This document shows, piece after piece, positions 25,893 through 33,356 of a stretch of 64,000 nucleotides of DNA. The DNA lies in the NCBI GenBank assembly GCA_963721405.1, contig CAVRJA010000014.1:496001-560000 (forward strand), read 5' to 3'. The number at the start of each line of letters is the position of its first letter. Within the stretch, counting starts at the first letter, position 1. A program made the translations under genes and the position numbers. The notes beneath the pieces were generated by a model. The model made no database searches and was not told the origin of the DNA. It saw nothing but the letters and a program-made list of their open reading frames with translations. The DNA is from JAFNAG01 sp963721405. GTDB lineage: Bacteria; Acidobacteriota; UBA6911.

Positions 25893-25999
25893 CGCTGTCT
25901 TTGCGCCTTCTCTATCAGCCATCCGTTTTTCTGCTTTGGTTACGGTCAATGTCCGTGATAGGAATTGGCGGGCGGATGATTTCGACAAGAGGAACAAAA

Positions 26000-27232
26000 A
26001 TGGCAACAATCAAGAGTGTTCTCCTTTTGGGATTCGGAATGCAGGGGAAGGCGGTGCTCCATGATCTGGCGAACTGTGACGATGTTTCCCGGATCGAGGT
26101 CATCGACACTCAGCCGGATTTTCAGAGACACCTTGCCGGATATCCGCAGGAAAAGGTCAACGGCAGGCTTCTTGACGTGTCGGACGAGGAAAGCCTGTCC
26201 CGCTGCATGCGGGACGTCGATGTTGTCGTGGAGGCCTTGCCTTCGGTTTTCTCGCTGCCGGTGGGCAGGCTGGCCGTCGAGTGCGGCGTCAGCCTGGTAA
26301 GCAGCATGTATTATCTGAATCCGGGCGAAACGGACGCCGGCCGCATCCAGCTTGCCAGGGATCAGATCGGGCAGATCGATCGCATGGCCAAAGCAAAGCG
26401 CCTGACGATATTGACAGAGTTCGGCCTGGATCCGGGGCTTGATCTTATCCTCGGCGCAAGAGCCATCAGCGAGTTGGACAAGGTCGAGGAAGTGCACATG
26501 TACGGCGCCGGAATTCCCCACCCGAATGCCCGCGGCAACCCTCTGCAGTACAGATTTTCATGGTCGATCGCGGGAGTCATGAAGACATACCGGCGCCCGG
26601 CAAGGTTGATCTCTGGCGGGCAGGTAGTGAATCTGGGAGCGGACAGAATCTTCGAACAGGAAAACTGTCACATACTGGAGATCGAGCAGGTGGGAGCGCC
26701 GCTCGAGTGCTTCCCCAACGGGGACGCCGTGCGCTATGCCGAACTTTTCGGCGTCCGGGAATCAATCCGTGAAATGGGCCGATACACGTGCCGCCTGCCC
26801 GGCCACTGTGCCTTCTGGAACACCATGGTCAAGTGCGGCTTTCTGGACGATCGCCCGCTGCGCATAGGCGTCAGTTCCGTTTCACCGCTCCAGTTCACCA
26901 CCGAACTCTTAGGTTCACAGCAACAATTCCATTATGGGAACGACGATCTGGACATGACTCTCATCCGTGTGGACGCCAGGGGAATGCGCTCCGGGAAACG
27001 GACCCAGATTATCTATCAGCTGGTCGACACGCGCGATCCGGCAACGGGTCTCACCGCGATGCAGCGGAACGTGGGCTTTACCTTGAGCCGGGGAGCGCAG
27101 CTGATCCTGCAGGGGAAGCTGGCCAAGACGGGCGTACTGACCCCGCTGGATGTGCCCTATGAGAGTGTCTTCCCCTACCTCGAAAAATACAACATCCGGG
27201 TGTCCCGAATGGAGTTTCCGTATAACTCCTGA
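26000..27232 (+). CDS. Saccharopine dehydrogenase-family protein
   Basis: 410 residues from ATG 26000, with AGAGG at 25988-25992. The N-terminal Rossmann fold has the dinucleotide motif LLGFGMQGKAVL (GxGxxG, about residues 9-17), then IEVIDTQPD ending the second strand and DVDVVVEALPSVFSLPV. The middle and C-terminal parts (TEFGLDPGLDLILGARAI; NPLQYRFSWSIAGVMKTYRRPA) match LYS9-type saccharopine dehydrogenases. It could be a lysine-pathway enzyme or a related opine/carboxynorspermidine dehydrogenase; no lysine or polyamine genes are adjacent to decide. Confidence 0.85.
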   Translation: MATIKSVLLLGFGMQGKAVLHDLANCDDVSRIEVIDTQPDFQRHLAGYPQEKVNGRLLDVSDEESLSRCMRDVDVVVEALPSVFSLPVGRLAVECGVSLVSSMYYLNPGETDAGRIQLARDQIGQIDRMAKAKRLTILTEFGLDPGLDLILGARAISELDKVEEVHMYGAGIPHPNARGNPLQYRFSWSIAGVMKTYRRPARLISGGQVVNLGADRIFEQENCHILEIEQVGAPLECFPNGDAVRYAELFGVRESIREMGRYTCRLPGHCAFWNTMVKCGFLDDRPLRIGVSSVSPLQFTTELLGSQQQFHYGNDDLDMTLIRVDARGMRSGKRTQIIYQLVDTRDPATGLTAMQRNVGFTLSRGAQLILQGKLAKTGVLTPLDVPYESVFPYLEKYNIRVSRMEFPYNS

Positions 27233-27292
27233 AGTCTGATGTCCGTCGATTGAAATCCGAACATCGACTCCTTCCACGACTTCCCGTCCGGC
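27231..27292 (+). repeat. 62-bp dispersed repeat, copy 1
   Basis: Begins GAAGTCTGATGTCCGTCGAT and ends CACGACTTCCCGTCCGGC. An inverted copy lies at 37602-37663, about 10 kb away, with about four mismatches over 62 bases. This copy starts directly at the stop codon of the saccharopine dehydrogenase-like gene. Confidence 0.8.
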
Positions 27293-27398
27293 GCCCTCCT
27301 GTACAGCCAAGCCTCCATCAGATGCAACTATTTTGGAACTTCAGCAATGAACCGTCAGTCTTGCGCCAGCGAGATGCGCAGAGAGTGTTTCCGGACAG

Positions 27399-27827
27399 TC
27401 AGAAATGTCCGCGGCCAGTCAGCTGGTACCTCAGGTACAGGAGCTCCCGAATGAGTAGGGCTGCTGTTCCAAGGACAAACAAACCAATTCCGGCCATCAT
27501 CCCTCCGAGGGGAAACATAGCCACGGTCCCGATTGTGCCTCCAACAAAAGACCACAGGTATGCCCCGCGAAATCCGCTTTGGCGACGCCGCGCGAGGCGC
27601 TCCGCGACAAGCATGCCGAGGCCGAAGCCAGCGGCCGTCACGACAGGAGCGGTGAGCGTGACTGCGAATGATGGCGGCGCCGGCGGACGCGGCATGCGGA
27701 CCAGGACGGCGACAAGCCAGACTGCGAACGCGATGATGCCGCCCAGCAGTGAGCCCAGCAGCCGAAAACACGCGCTCAACGTCGCTGATCCACCGTGCCG
27801 CCACCGGTCTGCCTTCAGGTCACCCAT
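27399..27827 (-). CDS. Small membrane protein, unknown
   Basis: 142 residues. Hydrophobic segments: LGSLLGGIIAFAVWLVAVLV, SFAVTLTAPVVTAAGFGLGMLVAE, and FVGGTIGTVAMFPLGGMMAGIGLFVLGTAALL, giving about four helices with positively charged loops (ERLARRRQSGFRG). No family recognised. It lies 30 bases beyond the toxin gene on the same strand, but membership of the same transcript is not shown. Confidence 0.6.
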   Translation of the reverse strand: MGDLKADRWRHGGSATLSACFRLLGSLLGGIIAFAVWLVAVLVRMPRPPAPPSFAVTLTAPVVTAAGFGLGMLVAERLARRRQSGFRGAYLWSFVGGTIGTVAMFPLGGMMAGIGLFVLGTAALLIRELLYLRYQLTGRGHF

Positions 27828-27857
27828 CCGACACTCCCGTCCGCCTAACGCCAGCGC

Positions 27858-28160
27858 TCAAGGGCGCGGCCTCTTCGCGGCCGCTGCAGCGCGATGCTGG
27901 CTGCGCCGATACACATCTTTTCGATGACCGACCTTCACAACTATCACGATTACTTCGTCGTCGTCGATCTCGTAAATGATCCGATAGTTTCCTTGCCGCA
28001 CCCGGTACTTTTCTTCTCCTGAAAGCTTATCGATTCCGGAAGGCCGAGGCTCTTCTGACAAGGACTCAATTGTAGCCAGAATTCTCTGCAGGTCACGATT
28101 CGGAACTCGACGCAAATCCTTGGCAACGGATTTGCGGAAAACAATTCTATATCTTCCCAT
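27858..28160 (-). CDS. RelE/ParE-family toxin
   Basis: 100 residues. The fold-typical pattern is present: YRIVFRKSVAKDLRRVPNRDLQRILATIESL, then KLSGEEKYRVRQGNYRIIYEIDDDEVIVIVVKVGHRKDVYR. The YRVRxGxYRIIYEI and VGHRKDVY motifs are those of RelE-type mRNA interferases. An Ala/Lys/Arg-rich tail of about 15 residues is added after the domain. The gene overlaps the antitoxin gene by 14 bases, the usual coupling for such pairs. Confidence 0.92.
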   Translation of the reverse strand: MGRYRIVFRKSVAKDLRRVPNRDLQRILATIESLSEEPRPSGIDKLSGEEKYRVRQGNYRIIYEIDDDEVIVIVVKVGHRKDVYRRSQHRAAAAAKRPRP

Positions 28161-28380
28161 GCTTCTTGAGGTCCTTCAGGAGTTCTTCATAGCTTATCAG
28201 AGGTTCGTTCACGCGATCCTCGAATGCGGCCAGATCCTCCTGGTCCTCCTGGAAAGCCTGCCGGACTGCCTGGTTTACCAGGTGGGAAAGCGAGCGGTGG
28301 GTGTGCGCAGCCTTTAACCGCAGTGCACGATGCAGGTCAGGCTCAAAGTAGATCGTTGAACGGGTCGCGGCGTTTTTCAT
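28147..28380 (-). CDS. Ribbon-helix-helix antitoxin
   Basis: 77 residues from ATG 28380. GGAGG at 28390-28394 lies nine bases upstream of that codon but abuts an earlier ATG (28389), so 28380 is the better start. The N-terminus ATRSTIYFEPDLHRALRLKAAHTHRSLSHLVNQAVRQAF is a ribbon-helix-helix DNA-binding domain (strand STIYFEPD, two helices). The acidic C-terminus (EDQEDLAAFEDRVNEPLISYEELLKDLKKHGKI) should wrap the RelE partner. It is expected to repress its own promoter at 28402-28430. Confidence 0.9.
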   Translation of the reverse strand: MKNAATRSTIYFEPDLHRALRLKAAHTHRSLSHLVNQAVRQAFQEDQEDLAAFEDRVNEPLISYEELLKDLKKHGKI

Positions 28381-28401
28381 GGGACACATCCTCCGACCCA
28401 G

Positions 28402-28430
28402 AGTCTAACGCTATGACGCTATGACGTCAA
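28402..28430 (-). promoter_or_regulatory. Toxin-antitoxin promoter with tandem octamer operator
   Basis: On the minus strand: TTGACG (-35, complement of 28425-28430), a 17-base spacer made of two TCATAGCG octamers, and TAGACT (-10, complement of 28402-28407). The start point would fall about 28395, just before the GGAGG. The octamer tandem in the spacer is a good operator for a dimeric ribbon-helix-helix antitoxin. The -35 end lies within the tail of the transposase remnant. Confidence 0.7.
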
Positions 28431-28685
28431 GATGCTAAAACGCTTTCGATGCCATCGAAGAACGGGATCGGGCCTCACGAGTTGGAGCGCATCTTTCCAA
28501 CTGTGCCAGGATCGGGACAGGAGCAACCAAAAGAACCGGTCAGACCAGCGAAGTTTCGGGCGACGGAGCTGTCGCTTCAGAACGGCAAGTTTCTGACGAT
28601 GAGCCAGGTTTTCCAACGCGAGGTCAGAACCCAGCCTGAAGGTGCTTGGGATAAACAAGTACAGCCGCAAAATGGTCAGAATCAT
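28419..28685 (-). pseudogene. N-terminal remnant of an IS integrase/transposase
   Basis: 88 codons: hydrophobic start MILTILRLYLFI, then LALENLAHRQKLAVLKRQLRRPKLRWSDRFFWLLLSRSW and LVRPDPVLRWHRKRF. This is the N-terminal region of an integrase-core transposase type common in Acidobacteriota; the homologous stretch ends at about 28440, where the HTH/RVE catalytic domain should follow. The catalytic DDE part is absent. The frame ends in the toxin-antitoxin promoter, so the remnant was joined to, or cut by, that module. Confidence 0.7.
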
Positions 28686-29094
28686 GACTGCAGAGTGTCT
28701 GGCATTGGATCGTAGAATATCAATCGTTTCAACGCCGCGGGGGTTTTGGCGAATGACAGGATGCGTCGCGCAACGACAGAGTTTATCAATTGTGATTGGT
28801 CAATGGTCATTTGTCATTTGGCCGCTTCAGACCTTTGGCCTGTGAGGTCAGGATCAAGTTTGGAGTGGGTGATGTACCCGAGCGCAGAACCTGCCCGCCA
28901 ACATGCCGGCCCGCCCCCAAATGACAATTGACAAATGACAATTGACAAATTCTTTTCGTTGAGTCCCGCTTCCGATTGCACCCCGTGTGCAGTTCGAAAT
29001 AGACAGGACGGCCCTGGGATGGCAGGATGGGGGATGTTGCTGGCGAAAGTCGCTTGCTTCCTAATATGCTCCGCGTCCCAAATCAGGATTTGAA
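28686..29094. other. Non-coding spacer with a simple-repeat palindrome
   Basis: About 410 bases without a gene. It holds the facing repeats at 28781-28821 and 28917-28950 (separate entry). The ~95 bases between them show no protein-like frame. Confidence 0.55.
28781..28950. repeat. Facing simple-repeat arms (CAAATGACAATTGA units)
   Basis: The right arm (28917-28950) is a tandem of ACAATTGACAAATG-type units: CCAAATGACAATTGACAAAT and onward. The left arm (28781-28821) is its imperfect complement and ends GTCATTTGTCATTTGG. The outer 11 bases of the palindrome match exactly. The ~95-base loop is unrelated sequence. The plan is the same as in the hexamer elements, with a different repeat unit. 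Confidence 0.65.
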
Positions 29095-29661
29095 ATGAAG
29101 AGAAAAGACTTTCTGAAATGCTGCACGATCGGCCTGTGCTCCTGCGCGGCGCAGGAGATTTCGCCACTGGATGCGTCCCAGGCTCAGTCCGCCGGTACCA
29201 AGCCTCCAGGCGATCCGGAAAAGGACGAGTTGAAGTGGAAACTGAACGCCGTCCAGGAACGATTTGCCCGGCTGCTGAATATCCTCGACCAGACACTGGA
29301 TCCGCCCGCCAAACAGAAGGTCCTGCGCGCCCTCGGCCGTGAATGCTCCGGGTCCTACCGGGATCTGGCATTGAAATATGAAGGCAATATCAACGGTTTT
29401 CTGGAGTACATCCAGAAGCGCTGGGTGGAAAAAGCAGAGTACGACGAAAAAGCCGGCACGGTCCGGATCGTCGACAAAGCGAGCCAATGCACCTGCCCTT
29501 TTGTAAAACAGGGCGTGACCCATAGGGACTTCTGCAATTGCACGCTCGGCTGGCAGGAAGCAATCTACTCGGTCGTGCTGCGCCGGCCGGTGAAAGCGGA
29601 GGTCGAAGAGTCGGTTCTGCGCGGCGGCAGCCGATGCATCTTCCGCATCCGAATTGTCTGA
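29095..29661 (+). CDS. Cys-rich exported protein of unknown function
   Basis: 188 residues. The N-terminus KRKDFLKCCTIGLCSCAAQ resembles a degenerate Tat or lipoprotein signal. A helical domain follows (KLNAVQERFARLLNILDQTLDPPAKQKVLRALGREC), then a Cys-rich end: CTCPFVKQGVTHRDFCNCTLGWQEAIYSVVLRRPVKAEV, then VLRGGSRCIFRI. The last part resembles the end of V4R/L-2-amino-thiazoline-hydrolase-like domains, in which conserved Cys and His bind a metal or cofactor; this is an impression and not a firm match. No operon partner. Confidence 0.65.
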   Translation: MKRKDFLKCCTIGLCSCAAQEISPLDASQAQSAGTKPPGDPEKDELKWKLNAVQERFARLLNILDQTLDPPAKQKVLRALGRECSGSYRDLALKYEGNINGFLEYIQKRWVEKAEYDEKAGTVRIVDKASQCTCPFVKQGVTHRDFCNCTLGWQEAIYSVVLRRPVKAEVEESVLRGGSRCIFRIRIV

Positions 29662-29670
29662 TGTCCGCTT

Positions 29671-30063
29671 TCAGGCTGTAAAGCGAATCTTCGGCAGGTC
29701 GCGAACGTGACCGCTTATTTCACCGCCTGAGCGGACTCTTTCGAGCCATTCCGCGGCGCCGCGGCGAAATTCGTCCAGCTCGACTCCCATATATGGGCTT
29801 CGGTAACCTTCAAGCCTGTGTAATCCCTTCTCGAGCTGGCTTTGTCCGCCTCTCAAATTCTGTGTGCCGAGATGATAAAAGCCCACTGCGATCTGGATCA
29901 GCCCCTGGAAAAAATCGCGGGCCGGGCCGCGGATGCCGTGCCACACATCTTCGAGAGTTTCGTGACACTCGAAAAACATTCCCGAGTTGAATTCGTGGAT
30001 GCCCTTGCGGAACTGGAGAACAGCATCCGGGTCGAGCAAGGAAAGATCCGTTCCGTCTTCCAT
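29671..30063 (-). CDS. DUF309 family protein
   Basis: 130 residues from ATG 30063, four bases after the stop of the uridine kinase gene. The family core is clear: FRKGIHEFNSGMFFECHETLEDVWHG, then ARDFFQGLIQIAVGFYHLGTQNLRGG and LEKGLHRLEGY. DUF309 proteins are small helical proteins with a conserved HExxE-like stretch (CHETLE) and unknown activity. The longer frame upstream runs inside the kinase gene and is not used. Last gene of the glmS-udk-DUF309 group. Confidence 0.88.
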   Translation of the reverse strand: MEDGTDLSLLDPDAVLQFRKGIHEFNSGMFFECHETLEDVWHGIRGPARDFFQGLIQIAVGFYHLGTQNLRGGQSQLEKGLHRLEGYRSPYMGVELDEFRRGAAEWLERVRSGGEISGHVRDLPKIRFTA

Positions 30064-30067
30064 TGCA

Positions 30068-30706
30068 TCACACCGGCGACCCGACTGCAACGCCTGCGAT
30101 CCTGATGCGGGCGAGAATGGAAGAAAGGGATGCCTCGTTGTGCCCCCCCTCGGGCACGATAATGTCCGCGTGAGATTTTGACGGCTCGACAAACTGCAGG
30201 TGCATCGGACGGACAGTGTGCAGGTATTGATGGATTACCGAATCGAGGGAACGGCCCCGCTCCCGAACGTCCCGCTGAAGGCGGCGGATCAAGCGGACGT
30301 CCGGTTCGGCGTCGACAAAAATCTTCAGGTCCAGCAGGCCGCACAGTTCCTGATCCTCGAGGATCAGGATCCCCTCCAGGATGATCACCGGGCAAGGAGC
30401 GATTGCGACGGTTTCGTGCCGCCGGCTGTGGGTGCGAAAATCATAGACCGGCTTCTCGATCGGCCGGTTGTCGCGCAATTCGCGCACGTGATGCCTGAGC
30501 AGGTCCCAATCCAGGGAATCGGGGTGGTCGAAGTTGAGATGTGAGAGTTCGTCGTGAGTCAACCCCGGGTGGTCGAGATAGTAGGCATCCTGATCGATGA
30601 TTGCGGCGTTCCCGTTGCCCAGGCGGCTGACAATAGCAGCAGCGAGCGTAGTTTTGCCGGACCCGGTTCCCCCCGCGATCCCCAGGACAATCGGCGGCTT
30701 CCTCAT
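30068..30706 (-). CDS. udk: Uridine kinase
   Basis: 212 residues. Walker A is GIAGGTGSGKTTLA (about 9-22), followed by DQDAYYLDH, NFDHPDSLDWDLL, PVYDFRTHSR and VIILEGILIL, all typical of uridine/cytidine kinases, which phosphorylate uridine with ATP or GTP in pyrimidine salvage. GGAGAG lies eight bases before the ATG. It follows glmS by 45 bases on the same strand and is almost joined to the DUF309 gene, so the three are likely co-transcribed. Confidence 0.93.
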   Translation of the reverse strand: MRKPPIVLGIAGGTGSGKTTLAAAIVSRLGNGNAAIIDQDAYYLDHPGLTHDELSHLNFDHPDSLDWDLLRHHVRELRDNRPIEKPVYDFRTHSRRHETVAIAPCPVIILEGILILEDQELCGLLDLKIFVDAEPDVRLIRRLQRDVRERGRSLDSVIHQYLHTVRPMHLQFVEPSKSHADIIVPEGGHNEASLSSILARIRIAGVAVGSPV

Positions 30707-30751
30707 GATCCATTCTCTCCTGAGCGTCTGCGAAACATTTCCGCGGACAGC

Positions 30752-32605
30752 TTACTCCACGGTCACGCTTTTTGCGAGGTTTCGCGGTTGGTCGACGTCG
30801 CAGCCGCGCAGCACGGCGATGTGGTAGGCAAGCAGCTGGAGCGGGACCACCAGCAGCATGGGGATCAGGTAATCCGATATTTGCGGTACGGGGATGACGT
30901 GGTGCGAGAGTTGGGAAACGTTGGCGTCGCCTTCGGTGGCGACGATGATCACGATCCCGTCCCGAGCACGCACCTCCTGGATGTTGCTCAGCATTTTTTC
31001 GTAACGCAGGATCGACTTGGGATTGGAGGCATCCCTGGCCGCCAGGGCCACGACCGGAAGGTCCCCGTCGATCAGGGCGTTGGGTCCGTGTTTCATCTCA
31101 CCCGCGGGATAACCTTCGGCGTGGATGTAGGAGATCTCCTTGAGTTTCAGTGCGCCCTCCAGCGCGATAGGGAAGTGGATGCCGCGCCCGAGGTAGAGGA
31201 AGTTGTAACGCCGGAACAGAACGGAGGCGATTTTTTCGTACAGGCCGCTGGATGCCAACAACTGCTCCACGCAGTGCGGGACCCGCATGAGATCGGCCAG
31301 CAACAGCGACGTCTGCTCCGCCGTCACCTTGCCGCGTACCTGCGCCATGTGCAGCGCCAGCAGAAAGAGCACCACGAGCTGGGTGGTGAATGCCTTGGTT
31401 GAAGCGACGCCGATCTCCGGCCCGCTGCGCGTGTACAGGATGCCGTCGCTTTCCCGCGACAGCATGCTGCCGACCACGTTGCAGATCGCGAGGACGCGGG
31501 CGCCCTTGGCTTTCGCCTCCCGCACTGCCGCAAGCGTGTCGGCTGTCTCTCCCGACTGGCTTATGGCCACCACCAGGGAGCGTTCGTCCAGGATCGGATC
31601 CCGGTAGCGGAATTCCGACCCGTAGTCCACTTCCACGGGAATGCGAGCCAATTCCTCCAGCAGATATTTGCCGACCAGAGCGGCATGCCAGGAAGTGCCA
31701 CATGCCACGATGTGGATCCGGTCGATGTTGCTCAGAACTTCCTCCGAAAGGTTCGCCTCCTGGAGGAATACGCGTCCGGAATCGAGCGAAACACGGCCTG
31801 CGATGGTGTCCTTGATGGCACGCGGCTGCTCATGAATCTCCTTGAGCATGAAATGCCTGTAGCCCCCTTTTTCAGCCATTGCGGGAGTCCACGTGATCCT
31901 GTGTGGGGAGAATGAAACAGGCTCGCCCTTGAAGTTTTCGACGCGGACCCCTTCGGGCTTCAGGGTCGCCATCTCGCCGTCGCCCAGGAAGTACACCGTC
32001 TGGGTGTGGTCGAGCAGCGCAGGGACGTCGGACGCGACCAGGTTTTCTCCGTCGCCCAACCCGATTGCCAGCGGAGGGCCGCTGCGCGCGGCGACGATCG
32101 TCTGGGGCGTGTCCGCCGAGATTACGCAGACGGCGAAACTCCCCTGCAACTGCAGCGCCGCCCGGCGCACCGCTTCCGGGAGCGAGCTCCCGGGCATGAG
32201 GGATTCGACGAGGTGAGCGATGATCTCCGTATCGGTTTCCGTGACGAACCGGTGACCTTTCTCCTGCAGGCGCGCCTTCAGTTCGAGGTAGTTTTCGATA
32301 ATGCCGTTGTGTACGACCACGATCTTCCCGGAACAGTCGCGATGTGGGTGTGCGTTTTCTTCGGTGGGGCGCCCGTGCGTAGCCCACCGCGTGTGGCCGA
32401 TGCCGAAGGATCCATGCATGGGATTTCCCTCGACGGACCGGATCAGGTTCACGAGCTTGCCGGTAGACCGGCGGATCTCGACCTCCTGGCCCGACACCAC
32501 CGCGATGCCTGCGGAATCGTAGCCCCGGTACTCCAGTTTGCGCAGCCCCTGCAACAGAATTGGCACGGGGGGTTTAGAACCGATGTAGCCGACGATTCCG
32601 CACAT
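30752..32605 (-). CDS. glmS: Glutamine-fructose-6-phosphate aminotransferase (isomerizing)
   Basis: 617 residues when started at ATG 32605, which places the catalytic Cys directly after Met (MCGIVGYIG). The class II glutamine amidotransferase domain (GIGHTRWATHGRPTEENAHPH; THRFVTETDTEIIAHL) is followed by two SIS domains (VACGTSWHAALVGKYLLEELARIPVEVDYGSEFRY; SGETADTLAA; PIALEGALKLKEISYIHAEGYPAGEMKHGPNALID) and the C-terminal QLLAYHIAVLRGCDVDQPRNLAKSVTVE. It makes glucosamine-6-phosphate, the first step toward UDP-GlcNAc for wall and LPS. No glmS ribozyme was seen upstream. Confidence 0.97.
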   Translation of the reverse strand: MCGIVGYIGSKPPVPILLQGLRKLEYRGYDSAGIAVVSGQEVEIRRSTGKLVNLIRSVEGNPMHGSFGIGHTRWATHGRPTEENAHPHRDCSGKIVVVHNGIIENYLELKARLQEKGHRFVTETDTEIIAHLVESLMPGSSLPEAVRRAALQLQGSFAVCVISADTPQTIVAARSGPPLAIGLGDGENLVASDVPALLDHTQTVYFLGDGEMATLKPEGVRVENFKGEPVSFSPHRITWTPAMAEKGGYRHFMLKEIHEQPRAIKDTIAGRVSLDSGRVFLQEANLSEEVLSNIDRIHIVACGTSWHAALVGKYLLEELARIPVEVDYGSEFRYRDPILDERSLVVAISQSGETADTLAAVREAKAKGARVLAICNVVGSMLSRESDGILYTRSGPEIGVASTKAFTTQLVVLFLLALHMAQVRGKVTAEQTSLLLADLMRVPHCVEQLLASSGLYEKIASVLFRRYNFLYLGRGIHFPIALEGALKLKEISYIHAEGYPAGEMKHGPNALIDGDLPVVALAARDASNPKSILRYEKMLSNIQEVRARDGIVIIVATEGDANVSQLSHHVIPVPQISDYLIPMLLVVPLQLLAYHIAVLRGCDVDQPRNLAKSVTVE

Positions 32606-32841
32606 GCTGGTCACTCTCCGTCGTTTGAGGTTTTCTGCCGCCGAAAATGCATGCTAGAATCCACGTCGAATCCTGTTCGCGTGCGACAGTTGAAGGGCGT
32701 CGCCCGGAAAATCCCGCAGCGGCGGGAAATGAAAGCAGCTATTCGTCGTAGGCGCGACCGATGTGCCGCCCCTACCCCCGACGCTTTGAACCACGTAACA
32801 ACAATCGGTCCAAACCGGACGTGCCATTAGGGGTGAATGCA

Positions 32842-33324
32842 ATGGAACTGATAATCGTAAAACCATCGATCCCCGAGGATTGCAATATTATCCTGGGTCA
32901 AACCCACTTCATCAAGACGGCCGAGGATCTGTACGAGATCATAACCACAAGTTGCCCCCATGCCAAGTTCGGGATTGCCTTCTGTGAAGCTTCAGGCCCT
33001 TGCCTGGTCCGGGTGGAGGGGAATGACGAAACGCTGAAAAGCGTGGCCGCGGAAGACGCCATGATTCTCGGGGCGGGCCACGCTTTCGTGATCATCCTGA
33101 AGGATGCGTTCCCGATCAATGTATTGAATGCGGTGAAGTCCTGCCCCGAGGTGTGCAACATATACTGTGCGACCGCCAATCCGGTGCAGGCAATCATTGC
33201 GGAGACCGGGGACGGCCGTGGAATCCTGGGGGTCGTCGACGGCGCCCCTCCCAAAGGAGTCGAGACGGATGCCGACGTCTTGAAAAGAAAGGAATTTCTG
33301 CGCATGATCGGCTATAAGCGCTGA
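32842..33324 (+). CDS. PF04008 family protein ('adenosine-specific kinase')
   Basis: 160 residues from ATG 32842, with AGGGGTG 7-13 bases upstream. Nearly the whole length matches PF04008: LGQTHFIKTAEDLYEIITTS, FGIAFCEASGPCLVRVEGND, AGHAFVIILKDAFPINVLNAVKSCPEVCNIYCATANP and GRGILGVVDG. The family name comes from a crystal structure with bound adenosine; kinase activity is weakly established. The gene is divergent from glmS and precedes the Lon-like protease by 32 bases. Confidence 0.9.
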   Translation: MELIIVKPSIPEDCNIILGQTHFIKTAEDLYEIITTSCPHAKFGIAFCEASGPCLVRVEGNDETLKSVAAEDAMILGAGHAFVIILKDAFPINVLNAVKSCPEVCNIYCATANPVQAIIAETGDGRGILGVVDGAPPKGVETDADVLKRKEFLRMIGYKR

Positions 33325-33356
33325 ATCATCCGGTCTTTCCACATACGAGGAGTGAG

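Noticed and set aside
28814..29371. A 185-codon minus-strand frame.
   Set aside because: It runs through simple repeats and the start of the Cys-rich protein gene on the other strand, without family features.
32606..32841. A glmS ribozyme upstream of glmS.
   Set aside because: I could not find the conserved core of that ribozyme on the minus strand before the start codon; the spacer is short and shared with a divergent gene.
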